This document shows positions 53,138 to 63,030 of a stretch of 64,000 bases of DNA, in pieces. The notes under the pieces were generated by a model that was given only the letters and a program-made list of their open reading frames with translations, did no database searches and was not told the origin of the DNA. The translations under genes and the position numbers were made by a program. Source of the DNA: Legionella bozemanae (GTDB taxonomy: Bacteria; Pseudomonadota; Gammaproteobacteria; Legionellales; Legionellaceae); contig NZ_LBAW01000001.1 in assembly GCF_001648595.1 (NCBI RefSeq), positions 124,001 to 188,000 of the forward strand. The letters run 5' to 3'. Position 1 is the stretch's first letter; each line of letters starts with the position of its first letter.

Positions 53138-54511
53138 ATGAAAAAATTGTTGATCTGCTATCTCATGACTTTGGGTCTGATGGCGCAATCATTTGCTGCA
53201 ACAGACCTAATGGATATCTATCATCAAGCTCTTGAAAATGACCCCATCTTCAAAAATGCCTATGATACTTATATGGCGAATAAAGAAGCTCTGCCTCAAG
53301 CTTGGGCTGCCTTGCTTCCCCAAGCAGGTCTTACAGCACAAACAACTCGAAATTTCCTGCATGTGAATGATGGTTTTTTTACCATTCAAGACGACTATTA
53401 CAAATCCAGAACATGGCAATTTTCTGCATCACAGGCTATTTTCAATTATCAAGCCTGGGCAAAAGTGCAACAAGCAAGGGCATCGGTTAAAGCAGCACAA
53501 GCCACTTTTAACGATGCAGCTCAGGATTTAATTCTTAGAACGGCTAAAGCCTATTTTGATGTACTGTTTGCTCAAGATACCTTAAATTTTGCCGAAGCAA
53601 AAAAACGCGCAAACATGCGCCAATACGAGCAAGCAAAACAACGCTTTGAAGTAGGCCTTGATCCAATTACCTCGGTTTATGAAGCAAAAGCGGCTTATGA
53701 TCAGTCAGTAGCTACAGTTATTGCCTCTCGTAACAATCAAATTAATCAAAGTGAAAACTTAAGAAAGTTGACCAATCATGTTTATGAACTCATAGCGCCG
53801 CTGCGGGATGGCACAATTCCCCTCGTTAAGCCAGAACCCAATGATGTGGATGAGTGGATAGATACTGGCCTTAAGCAAAACTATAAATTGTTGTCTGCCA
53901 AATACACTCTTGAAGTCGCACGACAAAATATGAAAGCGCTCTCTGCAGGAAACTGGCCTACCGTAGCTATTCAAGGCAACTCAACAGAAACAACGAATGA
54001 AGTTAATACGTCCAGTCCTTTCTTACCTGCAAATCAAAAGCAATCAAGTATTGGTTTGGCTTTGAACTTCCCTGCATTCCAAGGGGGACTAGTACTCTCG
54101 CAAACACGGCAAGCAAAGCATAATTTTCAGGCTACCAGTGAAAAAGTCGAACAAACCTATAGAGATGTGGTAGTCAATAGCCGGATTGCTTTTAACACAA
54201 TTACTGATGGAATTAGCAAAGTAAAGGCTGATAGACAAACGATTATTTCCCAGCAAAATTCATTGGAAAGTACAGAGGCTCAATTTGAAGTAGGTACTCG
54301 CACTATGGTGGATGTAGTAAATGCCCAACAGCGGCTTTTTGAAGCTCAGAATCAGCTTGCTAATGACCAATATACTTTAATTAATGCTGTTTTAACTCTA
54401 AAATACCTTGCTGGAACACTAAATGCAAATGATCTCGAACTGATCAATTCATGGTTAGCAACAACCCGGGTTGACAGATTACCCCCAGCTGAAAGCAAGG
54501 CTACTAAATAA
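53138..54511 (+). CDS. tolC: outer-membrane efflux channel TolC
   Basis: TolC trimers form the exit duct for RND pumps and type I secretion. The 457-residue protein has a signal peptide (MKKLLICYLMTLGLMAQSFA|AT) and two structural repeats of long helices and beta strands. Typical sections are DLMDIYHQALENDPIFKNA, QAWAALLPQAGLTAQ, FNYQAWAKVQQARASVKAA, AKQRFEVGLDPITSVYEAKAAYD and FEVGTRTMVDVVNAQQRLFEAQNQLANDQYTLINAVLTLKYLAGTL. It could serve the RND pair at 31-35.7 kb, which lacks its own channel. AGGATGTAGTTTAA precedes the ATG. Confidence 0.95.
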   Translation: MKKLLICYLMTLGLMAQSFAATDLMDIYHQALENDPIFKNAYDTYMANKEALPQAWAALLPQAGLTAQTTRNFLHVNDGFFTIQDDYYKSRTWQFSASQAIFNYQAWAKVQQARASVKAAQATFNDAAQDLILRTAKAYFDVLFAQDTLNFAEAKKRANMRQYEQAKQRFEVGLDPITSVYEAKAAYDQSVATVIASRNNQINQSENLRKLTNHVYELIAPLRDGTIPLVKPEPNDVDEWIDTGLKQNYKLLSAKYTLEVARQNMKALSAGNWPTVAIQGNSTETTNEVNTSSPFLPANQKQSSIGLALNFPAFQGGLVLSQTRQAKHNFQATSEKVEQTYRDVVVNSRIAFNTITDGISKVKADRQTIISQQNSLESTEAQFEVGTRTMVDVVNAQQRLFEAQNQLANDQYTLINAVLTLKYLAGTLNANDLELINSWLATTRVDRLPPAESKATK

Positions 54512-54535
54512 CAACTTTTATTCAGGTTTTTAATA

Positions 54536-55378
54536 ATGTCCAATCCCTCTCAAGTTGAAAAAAAACTATTACATTATACGGGTAAAGCGATTGCAGATTT
54601 TAACATGATCCAGCGTGGCGATCGGGTTATGGTCTGTTTATCAGGCGGCAAAGACTCTTTTACCCTCCTAACGATCCTGGATCAGTTGCGCCGTCGCTCC
54701 GGAAATAAATTTGAACTTTTTTCTTTTACCCTGGATCAGGCTCAACCTGGTTGGGATGATACTGCGGTGCGTCAATGGCTTGTCGATCGCTCCATCCCTC
54801 ATGAAATTCTAACCCGGGATACCTACAGCATCGTTAAAGAAAAAATTCCTGAAGGCAAAACATATTGTTCTTTGTGCTCACGCTTGCGCCGCGGTATTAT
54901 CTACCGATACGCTGAAGAACATGGGTTCAATAAAATTGCTCTAGGCCATCATCGTGATGATCTGATTCGTACATTAATGATGTCTATCCTCTACAATGGC
55001 GATATTCGCTCCATGCCACCTAAATTACTTAGCGACAATAAAAAGCATATCGTTATTCGTCCATTATGCTATGTGCAAGAAAAAGACATTATCACATTTG
55101 CTAAAGAACAATCTTATCCTATTATCCCGTGTACTCTTTGTGGTTCGCAGGAAAATTTAATGCGTAAAAAAGTAACACATTTAATTAATCAGCTTGCTGA
55201 AGAAAACCCTAAAGTTCCAAGTAATATTCTTCATGCGTTGCAGAGTATCAAACCGAGTCAACTTATGGATCAAAACATGTGGCATTTTAAAAATCTTGAG
55301 CATGAATTGATTACGAATCAAACAACCAATACGAATGAACTCTTTAGCCTGGAAGAATTTGATCCCGTTGAAGCATAA
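54536..55378 (+). CDS. ttcA: tRNA 2-thiocytidine synthetase TtcA
   Basis: TtcA thiolates cytidine 32 of certain tRNAs using ATP and an iron-sulfur cluster. The 280-residue protein has the PP-loop [10 protein letters not shown] (about 35-44), the CxxC pair [10 protein letters not shown] near 113 and the later Cys in [14 protein letters not shown], which hold the cluster. The length is a little short of E. coli TtcA. AGG precedes the ATG (CAGGTTTTTAATATG). It lies 24 bases after tolC. Confidence 0.95.
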   Translation: MSNPSQVEKKLLHYTGKAIADFNMIQRGDRVMVCLSGGKDSFTLLTILDQLRRRSGNKFELFSFTLDQAQPGWDDTAVRQWLVDRSIPHEILTRDTYSIVKEKIPEGKTYCSLCSRLRRGIIYRYAEEHGFNKIALGHHRDDLIRTLMMSILYNGDIRSMPPKLLSDNKKHIVIRPLCYVQEKDIITFAKEQSYPIIPCTLCGSQENLMRKKVTHLINQLAEENPKVPSNILHALQSIKPSQLMDQNMWHFKNLEHELITNQTTNTNELFSLEEFDPVEA

Positions 55379-55388
55379 AACATTCAGT

Positions 55389-55418
55389 GGCCCTGGTTGC
55401 AGTGTAACGAAACCCGGG
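55389..55418. repeat. family A half-element
   Basis: CCCTGGTTGCAGTGTAACG..AACCCGGG matches a left arm of family A. The right arm is missing. It lies 10 bases after the ttcA stop. The rest of the spacer to 55662 is AT-rich and includes a GTAACAAA/TTTGTTAC hairpin (55540-55566). Confidence 0.6.
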
Positions 55419-55662
55419 CTTTCAGTTAACACCTCCTCCCAATTTTCACCCAAATTTCATTTAATGAACATATCAAACACACATAATGTGTTGATATGAG
55501 ACAATAAGATAATAAGAACTACAAATTCTTAACCAACCCGTAACAAATTAATAACATTTTTGTTACACTAATGTTTTATTAAATAACACTATAATCTAAA
55601 ATTAAAATAATTTTTCTTAACCAATTTTTATTTAGTTTTGTTATATAAAGGAAAACAAATCC

Positions 55663-57972
55663 ATGTTTACAAATGCAACGGTTGACTCACGTATATTTCG
55701 AATTTATGTGAAACGCTATTTTAAATTTGATTTTGTAGCAGCCATAGTCGTATTTCTAGTTGCTATCCCATTATGCCTGGGTATTGCTCTCGCCTCTGGT
55801 GCGCCGCTTATTTCTGGAATTTTAAGTGGCGTTATTGGAGGAGTTGTTGTCGGTTGCATAAGCGGCTCACATGTTAGCGTCAGTGGTCCTGCTGCAGGTA
55901 TGGCTGCGGTAGTAGTAGCTGCCATAGCTCATCTTGGGGATTTCAACTCATTTTTAGTTGCGCTTGTACTTGCCGGTTTGCTCCAAGTAGTGATAGGAAG
56001 TTTCAGAGCCGGATTTGTAGCAGATTATGTTCCCTCGAATGTGGTTCAGGGTCTACTCTGTGCAATCGGTATTTTGCTCATAATCAAACAATTACCGCTT
56101 GCATTCACCCTTTCTGCAGATTTTAATGAACTCAAAACCCATTTATTAGAAACAACTGAAGAAATTACGTTAAGTCCTATTCTTGCTCTGTATCACCATC
56201 TCAATACCGGGGCAATATTGATTACGATACTTTCAATCACTACATTAATCTATTTTGATTTGACCAAAAATAAGGTACTAAAAGAAATACCTGCACCGAT
56301 TCTTGTCGTTATTTTAGGTGTACTTCTGAATGAACTCTTTTTATGGACCGGCTCAAGCCTGGTACAAAACTCGCCGCAACTGGTTAATATTCCTCAAACG
56401 GATGGTTTCCATGATCTATTTGGCCAATTGGAATACCCAAATTGGTCTGCCCTGGCTAATCCTAAAGTCTATCTCTATGCCTTTATCATTGGCATTGTTG
56501 CTTCTCTTGAAACCTTACTGAATCTTAAGGCAGGAGAGAAACTGGATAAAAAACGTCGTTATTCTTCCACAAACAGAGAATTAGTTGCTCAGGGAGTTGG
56601 AAACATGACAGCAGGTTTAATTGGAGGAATTCCGGTTACTTCTGTAATCGTTAGAACATCCATTAATATCCAGGCCGGATCTAAAAGTAAAATATCTACT
56701 ATTTTACATGGAATTTTTATTTTCGTTGCAGTACTGTTGATTCCAGGCACGTTAAATAAAATACCTTTATCCTCATTAGCTGCCATTTTGATCTATACCG
56801 GCTATAAACTGAATAAACCTTCTATTTATCGCTCCATATATGCTCAAGGAAGTGATCGCTTTATTCCATTTATAGCTACGGTGATTGGTATTATTGTATT
56901 TAACCTGCTGACGGGTATTTTGATTGGACTGGCCGTCAGTTTGTTCTATATCTTAAAGTCAAACAGTCAGGCTCGGATTAACATTCTTAAGGAAATCCAC
57001 CCTACTGGAGAAGTTAACCGCCTGGTCCTTCCACAACAAATGACCTTTCTTAATAAAGCAGCTCTGGTTGCCGAACTTGCTTCCATACCTAGAGAATCAC
57101 AATTAATTATTGATGCACGGTATACTCAGTACATTGATAAGGAAATTTCCGAGTTATTAAAAGAATTTAAAGAGGAGCAAGCCCCCAATAAAAAAATCTC
57201 CTTGAATCTGATTGGCTTCAAAGAACATTATAAGATTCATAATTATATTGATTTTATTAATGTAACCACATACGACGTGCAATCAAACTTATCGCCAGCA
57301 CAAGTATTAAATATTTTATACGAAGGAAACCAACGTTTCCTCAATGACAACCGGATTCACCGTTCAAACCAACTGGATATTAAGTATACTGCCAAAGCAC
57401 AGCACCCTATTGCCATCGTTCTTGGCTGTATTGATTCACGAGTTCCAGTAGAAACGATTTTCGATGTGAGCTTTGGTGATATCTTTTGTGTACGCGTTGC
57501 GGGGAACGTGGTAAACAACGATGTTCTAGCCAGCATTGAATATGCGTGCAGTGTTGTTGGCGTTAAGCTCATTATCGTACTTGGCCATACACGCTGTGGT
57601 GCCATTCAATCTGCATGTGATGGGGTTGAGAAAGGCCATATTACAGGGTTACTGGATAAAATAAAGCCAGCGATCCAGGCTGAGAACGAAACTGAAACAA
57701 ATCGCCATAGTAAAAATACAACCTTTGTTAATAATGTTACTGAATTAAACGTGGCCAATACCATGCAAAAAATTTATGAGCGCAGTTCTATCCTGCATGG
57801 AATGATAGAACAAAATGATATTGCTATGGTTGGTGCTGTTTATAATGTTCAAACAGGCAAAGTTCATTATAAAAATTATGAGTATGAACTAAACCAGCTT
57901 GGTGGAAAAAATTATGAGCACTTAGCCTCTAAATTAAATGCATTATTAAAAGAAGCCAAAATTCAGATATAA
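55663..57972 (+). CDS. SulP transporter fused to beta-carbonic anhydrase
   Basis: The 769-residue protein combines a SulP/SLC26 anion transporter (about 15-435, with FDFVAAIVVFLVAIPLCLGIALASGAPLISGI, SGPAAGMAAVVV, IASLETLLNLKAGEKLD and NMTAGLIGGIPVTSVIVRTS), a STAS-like linker (about 455-535) and a C-terminal beta-carbonic anhydrase (about 545-769). The zinc site is complete: Cys589-x-Asp591-x-Arg593 and His642-x2-Cys645. The fusion is expected to import bicarbonate and equilibrate it with CO2 at the membrane. AAGGAAAACAAATCC precedes the ATG. It is monocistronic. Confidence 0.95.
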   Translation: MFTNATVDSRIFRIYVKRYFKFDFVAAIVVFLVAIPLCLGIALASGAPLISGILSGVIGGVVVGCISGSHVSVSGPAAGMAAVVVAAIAHLGDFNSFLVALVLAGLLQVVIGSFRAGFVADYVPSNVVQGLLCAIGILLIIKQLPLAFTLSADFNELKTHLLETTEEITLSPILALYHHLNTGAILITILSITTLIYFDLTKNKVLKEIPAPILVVILGVLLNELFLWTGSSLVQNSPQLVNIPQTDGFHDLFGQLEYPNWSALANPKVYLYAFIIGIVASLETLLNLKAGEKLDKKRRYSSTNRELVAQGVGNMTAGLIGGIPVTSVIVRTSINIQAGSKSKISTILHGIFIFVAVLLIPGTLNKIPLSSLAAILIYTGYKLNKPSIYRSIYAQGSDRFIPFIATVIGIIVFNLLTGILIGLAVSLFYILKSNSQARINILKEIHPTGEVNRLVLPQQMTFLNKAALVAELASIPRESQLIIDARYTQYIDKEISELLKEFKEEQAPNKKISLNLIGFKEHYKIHNYIDFINVTTYDVQSNLSPAQVLNILYEGNQRFLNDNRIHRSNQLDIKYTAKAQHPIAIVLGCIDSRVPVETIFDVSFGDIFCVRVAGNVVNNDVLASIEYACSVVGVKLIIVLGHTRCGAIQSACDGVEKGHITGLLDKIKPAIQAENETETNRHSKNTTFVNNVTELNVANTMQKIYERSSILHGMIEQNDIAMVGAVYNVQTGKVHYKNYEYELNQLGGKNYEHLASKLNALLKEAKIQI

Positions 57973-58029
57973 CGTCATATCGATACAGCGAAGTAGAAGC
58001 TCAGAATAACTTTGGCTTGGTAAAAGTTT

Positions 58030-58062
58030 CCGGGTTTCTGCTTCGCCTGCACTCAAACTGCA
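58030..58062. repeat. family A half-element
   Basis: CCGGGTTTCTGCTTCGCCTGCACTC resembles the right arm of family A with several changes. It lies between the SulP fusion and proS. Confidence 0.5.
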
Positions 58063-58148
58063 TCTCATCATGTCAACTCATCTGTTTTTGCACGCAAACT
58101 CCTGTATAATGCTGGGCAATTAAGAACAATATTATTTCAGGAGTAGAA

Positions 58149-59858
58149 ATGCGTGCGTCTCAATGGTTTTTAGCAACTCTAAAAGAAACGCCAAACGATG
58201 CGGAGATAGTCTCCCATCAATTGATGCTGAGAACAGGAATGATTCGTAAACTGGGCTCAGGCCTTTATACCTGGATGCCTCTAGGTTTAAAAGTATTACG
58301 AAAAGTAGAACAAATAGTTCGCGAAGAAATGAATCGCATTAATTCTATGGAATTGCTCATGCCTGCAGTACAACCTGCTGAACTATGGCAAGAAACTGGG
58401 CGTTGGGATACTTTTGGCGGCCTACTTCTCACCATGAAGGATGCTAATGGTAGAGACTATTGCTTTGGCCCTACCCATGAAGAAGTCATTACTGACATTA
58501 TGCGTAATGAATTACAATCCTATAAGCAATTGCCAGCAAGTTTCTATCAAATCCAAACTAAATTCCGCGACGAAATCAGACCGCGTTTTGGTGTAATGCG
58601 TGCTCGTGAATTTATTATGAAAGATGCTTATTCGTTCCATTTAAATTTGGAAAGCCTACAAATGACCTACAAAGATATGTATCAGGCTTATTGCCGTATC
58701 TTTGATCGTCTAGGACTCAAATACCGTGCCGTTGAAGCAGATACAGGAGCTATTGGCGGTTCCGCATCGCATGAATTCCAGGTATTGGCTGATTCTGGAG
58801 AGGATTTGATTTTCTACAGCGACCAAGGGGATTATGCAGCAAATATCGAACAAGCTACGAGTTTAAAACCAGAGAAAGCAACCCCGACCAATCAAAAAAT
58901 GATTTTGGTTGATACGCCAAACAAAAAAACCATAGCAGAAGTAGCAGAATTCCTGAATGTAGCAAGCAGTCAAACCATCAAGACTTTGATTGTAAAAGGA
59001 AGGGAGCATCCTATGGTCGCTTTGGTTTTAAGAGGTGATGATGAGCTGAATGAAGTTAAAGCAATAAAACATCCTGCAGTACATTCCCCGTTACAATTTG
59101 TAGATGAAGAAGTTGTTTTAAAAACTCTGAAAGCACCAATTGGCTCATTAGGACCAGTCAACTTATCTATTCCAGTAATTGTGGATCATCATGCGCTTGC
59201 TATGGATTCTTTTATTTGTGGCGCCAATCAGGCAGATAAACATTATCAATATGCTGCTTGGGATAAAGATGTCAGTGAATACCTTGCTGCTGATTTGCGT
59301 AATGTAAAAGAAGGCGATGTCAGTCCAGATGGCAAAGGAATACTTCGCTCTTGTCGAGGTATTGAAGTTGGGCATGTCTTTCAATTAGGAGATAAATACG
59401 CTAAATCCATGAATGCCACAGTGATTAATGAACAAGGTCAATTAGAAACCATGTTAATGGGATGCTATGGCTTAGGTATCACTCGTGTGGTTGCAGCAGC
59501 CATTGAACAACATCATGATCAACATGGAATTATCTGGCCTCAAAACATCGCTCCCTTCCAGGTAGTCATTATTCCTTTAAATGGGCATCGATCAGAAGTA
59601 GTGCAAAAGCAAGCTGATGCATTATATGAACGTCTAAAGGAGCTGGGAGTCGATGTATTAATTGATGATCGTAATGAGAGAGCTGGCGTATTGTTTGCAG
59701 ATCACGACTTAATTGGTATTCCACATCGTATCATCATAAGCGAGCGGAATATGGAACAAAATTGTGTGGAATATAAAAGCCGAGCAAGCGGAGAAACACA
59801 GCAATTAAGCTTGGATAAAGCAATTGATGGAATCATGCAATTAGTCACAAATAAGTAA
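58149..59858 (+). CDS. proS: prolyl-tRNA synthetase
   Basis: ProS is a class II synthetase that charges tRNA-Pro. The 569-residue bacterial-type enzyme has motif 1 around [27 protein letters not shown], motif 2 [26 protein letters not shown], an inserted editing (INS) domain at about 230-390 and motif 3 [16 protein letters not shown]. An anticodon-binding domain ([17 protein letters not shown]...) closes it. AGGAGTAGAA precedes the ATG. It is followed directly by a perfect family A palindrome. Confidence 0.98.
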   Translation: MRASQWFLATLKETPNDAEIVSHQLMLRTGMIRKLGSGLYTWMPLGLKVLRKVEQIVREEMNRINSMELLMPAVQPAELWQETGRWDTFGGLLLTMKDANGRDYCFGPTHEEVITDIMRNELQSYKQLPASFYQIQTKFRDEIRPRFGVMRAREFIMKDAYSFHLNLESLQMTYKDMYQAYCRIFDRLGLKYRAVEADTGAIGGSASHEFQVLADSGEDLIFYSDQGDYAANIEQATSLKPEKATPTNQKMILVDTPNKKTIAEVAEFLNVASSQTIKTLIVKGREHPMVALVLRGDDELNEVKAIKHPAVHSPLQFVDEEVVLKTLKAPIGSLGPVNLSIPVIVDHHALAMDSFICGANQADKHYQYAAWDKDVSEYLAADLRNVKEGDVSPDGKGILRSCRGIEVGHVFQLGDKYAKSMNATVINEQGQLETMLMGCYGLGITRVVAAAIEQHHDQHGIIWPQNIAPFQVVIIPLNGHRSEVVQKQADALYERLKELGVDVLIDDRNERAGVLFADHDLIGIPHRIIISERNMEQNCVEYKSRASGETQQLSLDKAIDGIMQLVTNK

Positions 59859-59863
59859 GTACA

Positions 59864-59956
59864 AATCTGTAGCCTGGGTGCAGCGAAGCGGAACCCGGGA
59901 AATAATGTACCTCAGTAAAACCCGGGTTCCGCTTCGCTGCACCCAGGCTACAGATT
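59864..59956. repeat. family A palindromic repeat, longest perfect copy
   Basis: Arms of 36 bases (59864-59899 and 59921-59956, outer end AATCTGTAGCCTGGGTGCAG) are exact reverse complements around a 21-base loop. It begins 6 bases after the proS stop codon. Confidence 0.95.
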
Positions 59957-60013
59957 CTTAAAATATTATTTTCGATATGAATGTTTGTTCGAACGGTTGG
60001 ATTTGAGGACAGG

Positions 60014-60087
60014 TTGTGAGAAAATTTTTCCAAGCAAGCGCTGCATACATCAGTATGCAAGCATTGATTAGGAGAGTTTTCTCGCAA
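60014..60087. repeat. imperfect 74-bp palindrome, possible fourth repeat family
   Basis: The outer arms TTGTGAGAAAATTTTTCC and GGAGAGTTTTCTCGCAA pair with a few mismatches. The centre is CTGCATAC-ATCA-GTATGCAAG. The stretch AAGCGCTGCATACA differs by one base from AAGCGCAGCATACA of family B copies 1 and 2. It lies between proS and the LRR gene, close to an AAATACAG/CTGTATTT hairpin (60096-60118) at the LRR gene stop. Confidence 0.65.
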
Positions 60088-60116
60088 GATGCGCCAAATA
60101 CAGCTGTTCCCTGTAT

Positions 60117-61316
60117 TTACTTTTCATCTCCAGGATTACCCTGCGTATTCAAATAAGTTAGTACCTCATTGTTTTTTAATGCTTTTACTCCAATTGCAGT
60201 GATTTGATTAAACCCTACATCTAAAGTATAAAGAGTTGTTGTTTCAGCTAAAGCCAAAGCACCCTCATCACCAATAGAGTTGTGACCTAAATCCAAATTT
60301 TGTAACTGTACCGCTTTTGCCAAGATTTTTGCCCCATAATCTCCAATAAGATTATTATTTGCATATAAGTTATTCAGAGAACTTATTTTTGCCAATTCAG
60401 CGATGCTCTCATCATCAATGAAATTATTGTCGATGTTCAGCAAGGTAAGATGATTTAACTCAGATAAAGCCTGAGCTCCTTCTCGACCCACATCACAATC
60501 AGCAATTGAAAGCCACTCAAGCATCCCGGCTTGGGCTAAAAAAATTGCTCCATCATTATGTAACGGATTGTGATCAATAATGAGATAAAGCAAATTCGGT
60601 TTTCTTGCTATAATTTTCGCCCCATCTTTATCAATATTATTGTCAACCAAATCAATAAATTTAAGCGATTGATTCCTATCAAGAAATTCTATACCTTCAT
60701 TACCTAAATGATTACTACTTAAATATAAGCTTTTCAATGTCTTATTCGCAAACAGTGCTTTTGCCCCTGCTGTACCAATTTGAGCTTTTCTTAGAGAAAG
60801 ATGAATCAGTGATTTATTTTTTGCTAAAAATTTAGCACCTGAAGGACCTATGGGGTTATCATCAAGAGAAAGAAAAAATAAGGTAGTATTATTTGCTAAA
60901 GCTTCAGCTCCATAGGGACCAATATGATTCTCCCCCAGCAGAAGATAAACCAATGAGGAGTTTTTTGCTAACGCCTCAGCCCCCAATGAGCCGATGCGAT
61001 TTCCATTTAGAAACAAATAGCGAATATAAGTATTAGTGGAGAGTAATTCGGCACCTTGGAAGCCAATCTGATTATCGGAGAGGCTCAAGCGGGTAATTTC
61101 GGGATGCTCTTTGAGATAAGATAGAATTTGCGGAATATCCCGATCATGTATATTACATTGATCCATAAATATACCACCATCGCTGACATATGACTCTATA
61201 TTTTCAACACATTCATTCCCTTGGTATACAGAATTTTTTATTTTATCCTTAGCAAATAGAGATGAACTCATTGCACTCAGTATAAGCAAAAGACATAAAG
61301 CAGCTTTTCTCATCAT
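60117..61316 (-). CDS. exported leucine-rich-repeat protein (RNase-inhibitor type)
   Basis: The 399-residue product has an N-terminal hydrophobic segment (about 4-22: signal peptide). About 12 leucine-rich repeats of 24 residues follow, with consensus L-x-x-L-x-L-x-x-N-x-I-G-x-x-G-A-x-x-L-A-x-N-x-x (e.g. SLVYLLLGENHIGPYGAEALANNTT). The G-A-x-x-L-A helices are of the RNase-inhibitor class, common in eukaryote-like proteins. LRRs bind proteins, so a host-facing or envelope role is possible; type II export is as plausible as Dot/Icm because of the signal peptide. The ATG pair at 61316/61313 follows an AAGGAT site. Confidence 0.87.
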   Translation of the reverse strand: MMRKAALCLLLILSAMSSSLFAKDKIKNSVYQGNECVENIESYVSDGGIFMDQCNIHDRDIPQILSYLKEHPEITRLSLSDNQIGFQGAELLSTNTYIRYLFLNGNRIGSLGAEALAKNSSLVYLLLGENHIGPYGAEALANNTTLFFLSLDDNPIGPSGAKFLAKNKSLIHLSLRKAQIGTAGAKALFANKTLKSLYLSSNHLGNEGIEFLDRNQSLKFIDLVDNNIDKDGAKIIARKPNLLYLIIDHNPLHNDGAIFLAQAGMLEWLSIADCDVGREGAQALSELNHLTLLNIDNNFIDDESIAELAKISSLNNLYANNNLIGDYGAKILAKAVQLQNLDLGHNSIGDEGALALAETTTLYTLDVGFNQITAIGVKALKNNEVLTYLNTQGNPGDEK

Positions 61317-61456
61317 GAACCCAATCCTTTTGTTAAATCTGATGTCTATAAGCTAGGAAATAAAAACTATGAAGTTGTATCACGAAGATAAATAAAAACC
61401 AACACACCAACTGATAAGATTTCTGGAGAATAGGTACAAAAGTATATTCTTGCAGT

Positions 61457-62863
61457 TCAGGCAAGCTCAAGATTACACGCTTGCGATTCATCACGGGTAA
61501 TTCGAAAATTAGCAAAATCCTGGATAAAATGGGTTATATAGTAAGCTAATGAAAAATGAGTATGCTCTCCAAAAATATTATGATAAATCTCTTCGGGAGA
61601 TTCCTCTAAATCAGCACAAAAGGTTTTTAACAAAAAGTCCGCATATTTTTTATTGATTTCCCCCCATTTGTTTAAGATTGATTGAGCATGTGATAACTGA
61701 ATCTCTTCTGTAAAGGCACTTAATTTATTGTAATGGTATAAATTCCCTACAAGATAAAGCATAAAAACACGTGTTTCCATATACTGCTCAGAGATAGCAT
61801 TCAAGACCGACGGGACAAGGAGTTTAATTGGTAGAAATTTGGAATCTAGATTTTGCATGACAAAGAGTAAGTTCCAGCTCTGATACAAATACATCCACTC
61901 GGTACTTATAAAAAATTGACTCACTCGTTTGGGCAGCTGATTCACAATTAAATCAGGAAGAAGGCTGTATTTTTTATCCTCTATTAGTGAACTTCCAGCA
62001 GGTAAAACAAGCTTCATAAAGGAAAAACCATTAGGCGGTTGAGTATGTTCTAATACACGAATAAGCACAGAACCTGCAAAGGAATTATCATTAGGCTGTC
62101 CCTCTTCGTTAGGTTTCTCTTCCCAAATCGCCTCCAAGATATTTAAGCTCACATTTTTAACTGAATCACAGTGCTTTTCACCTATTGGTGTAGGACAGAT
62201 TTTCGTATTCCAAAGGGCTAATCCATGTTTCTTAATAAACTCTTTTGACCTCTCCTGAATTGCTTCTTGGCCAAGCTCATCGTTTCCCAATAAACGCGTA
62301 AATGCACCTGAAGTCATTACTGGATCAACAGAAACTAACTTTAGGTTTTTAAAAAGCGAAAAATTGTATCTGTTTGAAGCAAAAAATAAATTAAAGAGTG
62401 GATTTCCTGGATATGAAGTGCTCCTTTGCTTTTTAGTAAAACAATATACATCTTCATTAAATGTAAAACTATTTACCATAGTCACAGAACATGCTTCAAA
62501 TAAACATAATAAATTCAGCTGAATTTGCAGCTGTTTTGACATCATTTCCAATTCATGATCTGAAATTAACTGTTCATGCTCTATAAAAGCAAGTAACTCG
62601 CAAAGAGGAGTATTGTTTAGTAAACCAATTTCTACAGACTCAATAAGCCTGCTCAAATCAATTGATTCCTCTGTAAGTTTGATCAAAAAGTTCTTAAGCC
62701 CTTCATCACGAATTGTAAACGAATCAAACTTTAAGTCTTCCATGATTTTTTTGATAATTGATGGATCAGTTTGTTTCTTAAGATAGCTAAGCACACGGCT
62801 TAAAAAATGTTTTGTTAAAAGTTGTCCCATAAAAAAATCGTTACAAAAGAAAGGGATATTCAT
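61457..62863 (-). CDS. unknown 468-residue protein, lineage-restricted
   Basis: I recognise no domain. The product looks soluble and mostly helical, with several Cys and many Phe/Leu, and no signal peptide. Blocks such as LVSVDPVMTSGAFTRLLGNDELGQEAIQERSKEF and SFAGSVLIRVLEHTQPPNGFSFMKLVLPAGSSLI look like folded-domain sequence, not chance reading. Neither the ATG at 62863 nor the next at 62830 has a ribosome site, so the start is uncertain. The LRR gene begins about 140 bases downstream on the same strand. Confidence 0.7.
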   Translation of the reverse strand: MNIPFFCNDFFMGQLLTKHFLSRVLSYLKKQTDPSIIKKIMEDLKFDSFTIRDEGLKNFLIKLTEESIDLSRLIESVEIGLLNNTPLCELLAFIEHEQLISDHELEMMSKQLQIQLNLLCLFEACSVTMVNSFTFNEDVYCFTKKQRSTSYPGNPLFNLFFASNRYNFSLFKNLKLVSVDPVMTSGAFTRLLGNDELGQEAIQERSKEFIKKHGLALWNTKICPTPIGEKHCDSVKNVSLNILEAIWEEKPNEEGQPNDNSFAGSVLIRVLEHTQPPNGFSFMKLVLPAGSSLIEDKKYSLLPDLIVNQLPKRVSQFFISTEWMYLYQSWNLLFVMQNLDSKFLPIKLLVPSVLNAISEQYMETRVFMLYLVGNLYHYNKLSAFTEEIQLSHAQSILNKWGEINKKYADFLLKTFCADLEESPEEIYHNIFGEHTHFSLAYYITHFIQDFANFRITRDESQACNLELA

Positions 62864-63030
62864 TCATTTTATTGAAATATACTTTAAGAGTATAGGGTAA
62901 GCGTGTCTCGTAACATGATATAAAGCAAAATACTATCACTTCGAAAATCCCAGAGTCTCTATTCGGCGTTTTATGCGTAGATCCAGCTCTAATCTTTATA
63001 CTCAAAGAAAAAGCCCCTATACGTCTCACT

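Noticed and set aside
1227-59956. Family A repeats as a CRISPR array
   Set aside because: The copies are palindromic, kilobases apart and lie singly at gene borders, without regular spacers or cas genes.
62841-63029. 62-codon frame between the unknown protein and the YihY gene
   Set aside because: It overlaps the start of the larger gene, has no ribosome site and shows no protein-like pattern.
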